Positions 58,166 to 64,000 of a DNA stretch of 64,000 nt are shown here, piece by piece; the first letter of the stretch is position 1, and every line of letters begins with the position of its first letter. Position numbers and translations under genes: made by a program. The notes under the pieces are model-generated. The model was not told where the DNA came from, did not search any database, and saw only the letters and a program-made list of their open reading frames with translations. This DNA comes from Leptolinea sp964397625 (GTDB lineage: Bacteria; Chloroflexota; Anaerolineae; Anaerolineales; Anaerolineaceae). The stretch is taken from assembly GCA_964397625.1 (NCBI GenBank), contig CAYNJT010000010.1, positions 1 to 64,000 on the forward strand, given 5' to 3'.

Positions 58166-59095
58166 ATGGAATCACAGACGAATACCTATCAATTCAATCC
58201 ATCCGTCGCGGCGGCTTTGCGCAACCAGCGTCCGGTTGTGGCGCTGGAATCCACCGTGATCACTCATGGGCTACCCGTGCCCACCAACCTGGAGCTGGCG
58301 CGCAGCATGGAACTGATCGTCACAGAAGGAAATGCCCAACCAGCCACAATTGCCGTGCTGGGAGGAAATGTGCATGTCGGGCTCGAGTCAACAGAACTTG
58401 AGAATCTGTCCAAAATGCGCGGAACGCACAAGATCAGCGCGCGTGATTTCGGTCCCGCCGCCGCCAACCGCTGGGACGGTGGAACAACCGTTGCCGCCAC
58501 GTTGATCGTCGCGCGAAACGCCGGCATTCGCGTTTTTGCCACCGGTGGTATCGGCGGCGTGCACCGCGGTTCCAATTTTGATGTCTCAGCCGACCTGATC
58601 GAACTGGGCCGCAGCCCGGTAGTAGTGGTCTGCGCAGGGGCGAAATCCATTCTTGACCTTTCAGCCACGCTTGAAGTGCTGGAAACCCAGGGCGTTCCGG
58701 TGATCGGATACGGGGTGGATGAATTCCCGGCCTTTTACTCCACCTCCAGCGGACTTCGCCTTGAATGCCGGGTGGATACCCCGGAAAAAGTGGCAGAGGT
58801 AGCCCGCGCCCACTGGGCATCTGGACTTCGCTCTGCCATCCTGGTGGTCAATCCGCCCCCACCGGCAGATGCCATTCTTCCCCAAACAGTGGAAGCCTGG
58901 ATTTTACGCGCGGAAAAAGACGCCCATGCTGCCGGCGTCCATGGCAATGCTCTCACTCCCTACCTGCTTTCAAGATTGGCAGAAATCTCAGGAAACCAAA
59001 CTTTGAAAACCAACCTGGCGCTATTGAAAAATAATGCTTCTCTGGCCGCGAAGATCGCCTGTGCCCTGTTCCCTGAAAAGAAGCAAATCATCTAA
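58166..59095 (+). CDS. psuG: Pseudouridine-5'-phosphate glycosidase
   Basis: Cleaves pseudouridine 5'-phosphate to uracil and ribose 5-phosphate, salvaging modified nucleosides. The 309-residue product has the family segments ALESTVITHGLPVP (catalytic Glu in LEST), LGGNVHVGLE, ARDFGPA, GGTTVAATLIVAR, FATGGIGGVHRG and CAGAKSILDL, and ends with the GNALTPYLL motif. The ATG at 58166 has AGGAG ten bases upstream. No pseudouridine kinase gene (psuK) is adjacent, so the phosphorylated substrate must come from elsewhere. Confidence 0.95.
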   Translation: MESQTNTYQFNPSVAAALRNQRPVVALESTVITHGLPVPTNLELARSMELIVTEGNAQPATIAVLGGNVHVGLESTELENLSKMRGTHKISARDFGPAAANRWDGGTTVAATLIVARNAGIRVFATGGIGGVHRGSNFDVSADLIELGRSPVVVVCAGAKSILDLSATLEVLETQGVPVIGYGVDEFPAFYSTSSGLRLECRVDTPEKVAEVARAHWASGLRSAILVVNPPPPADAILPQTVEAWILRAEKDAHAAGVHGNALTPYLLSRLAEISGNQTLKTNLALLKNNASLAAKIACALFPEKKQII

Positions 59096-59108
59096 ATTCT
59101 AAATAAAC

Positions 59109-59151
59109 AAAAAGAGCCGCGTCGTTTTCATTTACACGCGGCTCTTTTTTT
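59109..59151. terminator. Bidirectional terminator after psuG
   Basis: A 12-bp perfect stem AAAGAGCCGCGT/ACGCGGCTCTTT (59111-59147) with a 13-base loop is followed by TTTT on the plus strand and by a T-run on the minus strand. It separates psuG from the converging TPT-repeat gene. Confidence 0.9.
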
Positions 59152-59155
59152 CATT

Positions 59156-60184
59156 CTATGGAAGATATCCAGAAGAAGGCGTGCCTGTTACCGTAACCAC
59201 AAGAACGTCGGGCATAAGGGTCTCAACCGTTTTTGTTGGTACAGTCGTGGTTGCCATTCTTGTCGGCCTGAGGGTGTTGGTTGGCTGCCGGGTTGCCAGT
59301 GTGGCGGCATTCGTTGGGATGGTCTGCGTCCTCGTGGGCATTAATGTCGCCGTCGGCCGCCGTGTACTGGTTGGCACAGGAGTGCGGGTGGGCAGCGGTG
59401 TGCGGGTGGCAGTAGGCGGATTGCCAGTTATCTTAAATTTTCCACCGGTAATATACTGGGTTCCCAGGAAGATTTGAACCTCATAGTCACCCGGCAGCCA
59501 TTCTTCCGCCGGGATCAGACAGTCTGAATAGCCATAGCCGCCCGTGCCGCCATCCCAGGGTTTTGTCTCTTCACACACAATATCACTCCCGCGCAGCCAG
59601 ATGGCCGTCCATTGAGCGCCGTCCACCATCTTGTCATAACTGAAAGTGCCATACAAATGGGAAACCGGGTTGGCAAATTCCACCAGAGGTTCAACCGGTA
59701 AATTGCCTTCAATCTTTCGGCTGAATTGCAGGCTGCTGAAGACCGCGTCAGCGCTGGGGGTTATCTTGCTCGTAAATCTTGTGGCAAACTGAGTGGGCAA
59801 TTGAGGAGTTGGTGAAAACATCGGTGTCAATGTGATGGTTGGTGTTAATGTGATGGTTGGTGTTAATGTGATGGTTGGTGTTAAGGTAACAGTCGGCGTT
59901 AAAGTGATTGTGGGAGATGGTGGAAATACCCGGTAAATTGCCGGTTCGGCGTAGCGGTTCAATGAAAAAGCAGCTACCCCTAATATCACCGCCAGAATGA
60001 TATTGCGCCAGCCGCGCATGATCATTTCCTGCCTTTTGCGGAAGAACATCAACTTTAAACCGGCGCGTATAGACTGCAATCCGGCCAGCGCGGCAAGTAG
60101 GGCGCCGGCGGCGGAAAGAAAGAACAGGACCTGCAAGGCGGTATCGATATCTAGATTAAGAGAAACGGGCATTCCGTTAACCAT
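59156..60184 (-). CDS. Membrane protein with TPT low-complexity linker
   Basis: Function unknown. The product (342 residues) has two hydrophobic helices at about residues 13-35 and 58-78, then an extracytoplasmic part: a TLTPTI repeat linker (about 90-120), a compact central domain of about 120 residues with KMVDGAQWTAIWLRG and GGYGYSDCLIPAEEWLPGDYEVQIFLG, and a second Thr/Pro/Arg-rich tail (about 260-325). The central part resembles the extracytoplasmic domains attached to Ser/Thr kinases and anti-sigma proteins. An extended -10 (TGCTATAAT) lies 19 bases before the ATG at 60184; an ATG at 60172 is also possible. Confidence 0.7.
   Translation of the reverse strand: MVNGMPVSLNLDIDTALQVLFFLSAAGALLAALAGLQSIRAGLKLMFFRKRQEMIMRGWRNIILAVILGVAAFSLNRYAEPAIYRVFPPSPTITLTPTVTLTPTITLTPTITLTPTITLTPMFSPTPQLPTQFATRFTSKITPSADAVFSSLQFSRKIEGNLPVEPLVEFANPVSHLYGTFSYDKMVDGAQWTAIWLRGSDIVCEETKPWDGGTGGYGYSDCLIPAEEWLPGDYEVQIFLGTQYITGGKFKITGNPPTATRTPLPTRTPVPTSTRRPTATLMPTRTQTIPTNAATLATRQPTNTLRPTRMATTTVPTKTVETLMPDVLVVTVTGTPSSGYLP
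59823..59912. repeat. 18-bp tandem repeat, five units
   Basis: Five consecutive 18-base units encode TLTPTI-type linker. The second and third units are identical, the first differs by one base, and the last two are diverged. Such arrays vary in number by slippage. Confidence 0.9.
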
Positions 60185-60202
60185 TCAGAAAAATGATTTT
60201 TG

Positions 60203-60211
60203 ATTATAGCA
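60203..60211 (-). promoter_or_regulatory. Extended -10 promoter of the TPT-repeat membrane protein gene
   Basis: The minus strand reads TGCTATAAT, a perfect extended -10 element, with no clear -35. Confidence 0.55.
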
Positions 60212-60280
60212 CGTACAGGTTCTTTTCCTGTTTTAAACCCTTGCATGGTGTAAAATCAATATCAACATGGAGATTCCGGT

Positions 60281-62476
60281 ATGGTAATGCAGCCCGGCAC
60301 TGTTCTGAATAATCGCTACCGAATTATCTCTGTTCTTGGTCAGGGAGGTATGGGGGCTGTGTATCGCGCTGTAGACGAGCGCCTTGGCAGTCCGGTAGCG
60401 GTAAAAGAAAACTTAAATCTGGCGGATGAATTTGCCCGTCAGTTTAAGCGTGAAGCCGTCACGCTGGCCAGTCTTCGGCACCCGGCCCTTCCGAGAGTGG
60501 CCGATTATTTTGCCTATCCACGCCAGGGGCAATATCTGGTTATGGATTACATAGAAGGAGAGGACCTGCGGCAACGCATCGAACGGGCTGAACAACTACC
60601 TGACCGTGATGTGGTACTCATCGGCGAAGCTGTATGCGACGCATTAACCTACCTGCATACTCGAATTCCACCGGTAATTCATCGGGATATCAAACCGGGA
60701 AATATCAAGATCACTCCGACACAGAAAGTATTTCTTGTGGATTTTGGTTTGGTAAAACAGGATTATGCTGACCAGGCAACCACAACCGGCGCGCGCGCCA
60801 TGACGCCCGGTTATTCACCCCCTGAACAGTACGGTACTGCCCGAACCGATGCCAGGACGGATATCTATTCACTAGCTGCAACCCTGTATGCTGCCCTTAC
60901 CGGCGCCATTCCCGAAGACAGCATCACCCGGGCAACTCGAAATATCCCACTGACACCCATCCCGACGTTTGTCCCGCATTGCAACAAACGACTCGCCGTG
61001 GTCATTGAAAAAGGGCTGGAACTTAATCCCGCGGATCGATACCAGACGGCGGCTGAATTTCGCGCTGCCCTCTTGGCTTCTCTCGAACTGACTAAAAGTT
61101 TCCTGACACCACCGATGATCTCGGCACCGCCTCCAGATGCCGTGGACAGTATTCCTTTTAGTCAAGACCTGGATGAGATCTATTCTCCTCCTGAAAAAGA
61201 ACTGATTCAGACTCCGCCACCACCGCCTGTGGAACCGCCTCCAGCCAGACCGGCTCTGCCCCCTGCCTCGCGCCCTAAACCTGGACAAAAAAGAGGGAAA
61301 ACGAGAGTCTTTCTAGTTTCTGTTGTTTTGCTTTGTTTGATGGTCCTTGGATCTTTCTTTGTCCCCTGGAACAACCTTCCATCTTTCGTTCGGCCTACGG
61401 AGACCAGAATTGCACAGGTTAAATCCACTGAAACAGTGAAACCAACTGCAATAAAAACCAGGACGCCATCACCTGAACCAACCGAAGAGGAAGAAACCAC
61501 AAAACCCTCCGAAATTCCATCACAAACACCTACCCGGCTTGTTCCGACAGAGATCGCCATTATCAATGCCAGTCCGACATCCGTTACCCAGGCACCTGTA
61601 CTGGGTGGAAGTTCTGTGATCGCGTTTTCTTCGGAACGAACCGGTAATTTCCAGATCTGGTTGATGAATGTTGACGGCACCAATCAACGCCAGATCACAG
61701 GTATGGCCGATGGAGCCTGTCAGCCGGCCTGGTCTCCGGATGGACGGCGATTGGCATTCATTTCTCCCTGTAAAGGAAGAAAAGATATTTATCAGTACTC
61801 AAAGATATATATCTCCGATTCTGAAGGCAAAGATATTCGCGCACTTCCAATTCCACTAAATTCTGCCGGAGATTTCAATCCAGCATGGTCACCGGATGGC
61901 AAGTCTATCGCGTTCGCTTCACTTCGTGCCGACAGTAAATCACACTTGTTCTTGTATTCATTCGAAGATTCTTCTCTTAAACAGATTACGAGCGCAGCCT
62001 TCGGAGATATACAACCTGCCTGGTCTCCCAGCGGATTGCAGTTAGCATTTGTCCGCCAGTTCCCAAATTCTCAAATCTGGGTGACAGACCTAACTGGGAA
62101 GCAACAATTCCAGCATAGTCCGCCTGGAGCCGTAAAGAACTACTGGCCGGAATGGAGTATAGACGGTTCAATCATTTTCTATTCCCAAATGAGTCAGGAT
62201 GCCGTTGTAGGTTATCTGGTTGGATTGTCATATGAAAACAGGGGAAAAAACCTGGAGTTCCGCATCCCTCCAATTGGCGCAACCGATATCGGACCAGTTG
62301 TGGAACCGGCCATTTCACCTGACGGCAAATGGTTCAGCTTTGAAGGTTGGCCGGATGGAATAAATCACGATATTTATGTGGTTGGAGTTGACGGCTCGAA
62401 CCGTCTTCGGTTGACTACCGACAAAGAACGTGATTTTGGCCCTGCCTGGAAGCCATCAGGAATTCCGCCTTCATGA
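60281..62476 (+). CDS. Membrane Ser/Thr protein kinase with extracytoplasmic TolB-like propeller
   Basis: Hanks-type receptor kinase. The 731-residue product has a canonical kinase domain (14-270): glycine loop GQGGMG 20-25, Lys42, Glu58, HRDIKPGN with His134-Asp136, DFG 154-156 and the TPGYSPPEQYG activation/P+1 segment. After a Pro-rich linker comes one membrane helix (about 340-360), a Thr/Glu/Pro-rich spacer, and a C-terminal TolB/WD40-like propeller with repeated PAWSPDGxxxAF motifs. PASTA domains, common in Gram-positive kinases, are absent. GGAG lies eight bases before the ATG. It overlaps the next gene by four bases. Confidence 0.92.
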   Translation: MVMQPGTVLNNRYRIISVLGQGGMGAVYRAVDERLGSPVAVKENLNLADEFARQFKREAVTLASLRHPALPRVADYFAYPRQGQYLVMDYIEGEDLRQRIERAEQLPDRDVVLIGEAVCDALTYLHTRIPPVIHRDIKPGNIKITPTQKVFLVDFGLVKQDYADQATTTGARAMTPGYSPPEQYGTARTDARTDIYSLAATLYAALTGAIPEDSITRATRNIPLTPIPTFVPHCNKRLAVVIEKGLELNPADRYQTAAEFRAALLASLELTKSFLTPPMISAPPPDAVDSIPFSQDLDEIYSPPEKELIQTPPPPPVEPPPARPALPPASRPKPGQKRGKTRVFLVSVVLLCLMVLGSFFVPWNNLPSFVRPTETRIAQVKSTETVKPTAIKTRTPSPEPTEEEETTKPSEIPSQTPTRLVPTEIAIINASPTSVTQAPVLGGSSVIAFSSERTGNFQIWLMNVDGTNQRQITGMADGACQPAWSPDGRRLAFISPCKGRKDIYQYSKIYISDSEGKDIRALPIPLNSAGDFNPAWSPDGKSIAFASLRADSKSHLFLYSFEDSSLKQITSAAFGDIQPAWSPSGLQLAFVRQFPNSQIWVTDLTGKQQFQHSPPGAVKNYWPEWSIDGSIIFYSQMSQDAVVGYLVGLSYENRGKNLEFRIPPIGATDIGPVVEPAISPDGKWFSFEGWPDGINHDIYVVGVDGSNRLRLTTDKERDFGPAWKPSGIPPS

Positions 62477-64000
62477 CATTGCAGATTGGCGAGATTATCA
62501 AAGAACGTTACCGCGTTCTTCAATTGCTTGCCAGTGGCGGAATGGGTATTGTTTACCGGGCGAAAGATGAGAGCCTGGGTGTGGATGTCGCCCTCAAAGT
62601 GGCCCTACCTGGAAAAATTTCTGATGTCCACATGCAGAAAAACGCGGCGATCCTGGCTGGATTACATCACCCGGGCATACCCAGAGTAACCGACACATTT
62701 GCATTGGATGATGGTACACAGGTTCTTGTTATGGATTATGTCCCCGGGGAAGACCTGAAAAAAAAGGTCGAATCCTCCGGACCTGTAAACCCAAGAGAAG
62801 CCATCAAGATCATCAACGAAATCGGTCTGGCATTGCAGTACATGCACAAACAGGATCCGCCGGTCATACATCTGGACGTAAAACCGGGAAACATCCGCAT
62901 AAAACCCGATGGTAAAGCCATGCTGGTTGATTTTGACCTGGCTGCCACCATCCAGGATAATCAAACACAACCCACTACCCATGAACAGGGTCTCACGCCA
63001 GGGTTCGCCGCTCCCGAACAATATAACCGCATGGCCGATACCCGATCAGATCAATATGGACTTGCTTCCACGCTTTTCTATATATTAACCTCCACCATGC
63101 TTCCTGATGGAATCTCGCGCGCGTCAGGCAACGACCAGTTGCCCGAACCAGCAGCATCCCGTATTCCACTGGATATTCTCACCTGTCTTGAAAAAGCCCT
63201 GCGCATAAATCCATCGGATCGATATACAGATATACAGGCTTTTCTTGATGCGTTAACGTCAATTATTAGAACTCAACCCGAACTATCATCCAACACCACA
63301 CGCAGCCAGCGTCACACCCAACCCCAACCACGAAAGCATTTACTAATTCCCATTGTTCTGGTGATAACCGGTCTGATTGTGTTTTCCCTGGGAAGTTATT
63401 TCCTCTTTTTCAAGTCAGTTTCATCTGATCAGTCAATAGCTATTCCCAAGTCAACAGCAACCGCCGCATTGATCAGTACAATGGTTGTTTCGAGCCTAAC
63501 CAGTCAAGAATCGACAACCCTTCCCACACAAATATCAGAGGTCACCATAAAACCGGATATAGAGATAAAACCCACACCATTAGGCGGCATCACGGGTCTT
63601 TATGCGTATGTTTCAGAGAAAACAGGAATTCCTCAAGTATTTCTTGGTACCACTGGTTCTGGAGATAACGCACAAATCACGAATATCCCCGAAGGCGCAT
63701 GTCAACCGGATTGGTCGCCGGATGGTATGAAAATTGTGTATGTCTCGCCCTGCCCGACAAAATCACAGCTTGCCAACAAGAAGGAAGCGTATAGCGGCGC
63801 TGGATTGTTTATCCATTCACTTGAAACAAAACAGGTAATTCCCATACCATCAAAACCGGGTGGCGATTTTGATCCCGCCTGGTCACCCAATGGGAAGAGT
63901 ATCGCCTTCACATCGCTCCGTAATCAGACTCCCCAGATCTACGTGTATGACCTGGAATCTGATTCAACCCGGCAATTAACAGCGACAACTTTTCCAAACC
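62473..64000 (+). CDS. Second Ser/Thr kinase-propeller protein, degenerate kinase motifs, partial
   Basis: The start codon overlaps the preceding kinase stop by four bases, and 509 codons reach the window edge without a stop. The architecture copies its neighbour: kinase domain (12-260), membrane helix (about 290-315), Thr/Ser-rich spacer and propeller repeats (PDWSPDGMKIVY, PAWSPNGKSIAF). The catalytic loop reads HLDVKPGN (133-140; Leu for Arg) and the DFG motif reads DFD (153-155); the helix-C Glu is Asn57. Lys42 and the catalytic Asp135 remain. Activity may be weak or lost, suggesting a regulatory pseudokinase for the upstream kinase. This pair probably arose by duplication. Confidence 0.88.
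   Translation, partial: MTLQIGEIIKERYRVLQLLASGGMGIVYRAKDESLGVDVALKVALPGKISDVHMQKNAAILAGLHHPGIPRVTDTFALDDGTQVLVMDYVPGEDLKKKVESSGPVNPREAIKIINEIGLALQYMHKQDPPVIHLDVKPGNIRIKPDGKAMLVDFDLAATIQDNQTQPTTHEQGLTPGFAAPEQYNRMADTRSDQYGLASTLFYILTSTMLPDGISRASGNDQLPEPAASRIPLDILTCLEKALRINPSDRYTDIQAFLDALTSIIRTQPELSSNTTRSQRHTQPQPRKHLLIPIVLVITGLIVFSLGSYFLFFKSVSSDQSIAIPKSTATAALISTMVVSSLTSQESTTLPTQISEVTIKPDIEIKPTPLGGITGLYAYVSEKTGIPQVFLGTTGSGDNAQITNIPEGACQPDWSPDGMKIVYVSPCPTKSQLANKKEAYSGAGLFIHSLETKQVIPIPSKPGGDFDPAWSPNGKSIAFTSLRNQTPQIYVYDLESDSTRQLTATTFPN

Noticed and set aside
59823..59912. CRISPR-like repeat
   Set aside because: The units are adjacent with no spacers, 18 bases long, and encode a TLTPTI linker in frame. 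No CRISPR array or cas gene was seen in the window.

Overview
The window looks like part of a chromosomal scaffold from an uncultured Chloroflexota bacterium, probably class Anaerolineae. This is an inference from gene content: a long run of polytopic GT-C glycosyltransferases, threonine/proline-rich lipoproteins and kinases carrying TolB-like propellers, a PPi-type phosphofructokinase, a DegS-like kinase, and mreBCD with mrdA. No rRNA or other strong taxonomic marker is present. Two runs of exactly 100 N (43496-43595 and 45976-46075) mark scaffolding gaps, as in a draft or metagenome assembly.

Layout. 1-2.9 kb: rod-shape operon mreB-mreC-mreD-mrdA (minus strand; mrdA runs off the edge). 3.1-9.3 kb: two overlapping multi-PAS signalling genes, one ending in an HD-GYP c-di-GMP phosphodiesterase domain and the other with a degenerate receiver and no output domain. 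9.7-11.4 kb: tRNA-Gly and a LarA-like nickel enzyme. 11.4-12.6 kb: a 1.1 kb remnant integrative element in tRNA-Leu(GAG), bounded by 75-bp perfect direct repeats and holding a truncated integrase and one lipoprotein gene. 12.7-24.4 kb: housekeeping and metabolism (plsX, rluB, scpB, a UDP-glucuronate decarboxylase-like enzyme, GtrA, rsmD, Nudix, PPi-phosphofructokinase, a DegS-like kinase) with two lipoproteins, one of which appears to start at a rare ATT/ATC codon. 24.5-34.9 kb: seven GT-C type membrane glycosyltransferases in a row. 34.9-47.4 kb: a phosphate/polyphosphate island with a GNAT protein, SAM hydrolase, Ppx-type HD protein, metallophosphatase, CHAD protein, two thymidylate-kinase-like proteins, phoU, pstBACS and phoBR. 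48-53.5 kb: an exopolysaccharide module (GT4, heparinase-like lyase, two-domain oxidoreductase) abutting phoB. 53.5-57 kb: yebC-ruvC-trmH-ruvA and a pentapeptide protein. 57-64 kb: tRNA-Leu(UAA), a PHP phosphoesterase, psuG, a TPT-repeat membrane protein, and two tandem Ser/Thr kinase-propeller genes, the second with a degenerate kinase core and running off the right edge.

How the genes fit together. The densest functional grouping is the phosphate island: PhoR/PhoB control, high-affinity uptake (PstSCAB) and PhoU sit next to a one-strand operon whose CHAD and Ppx-like HD proteins point to polyphosphate. Arrays of 11-bp direct repeats resembling PHO boxes lie before pstS and before the GNAT gene. 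Several promoters show an extended -10 element (TGnTATAAT) with a weak -35, which seems to be a general promoter style here.
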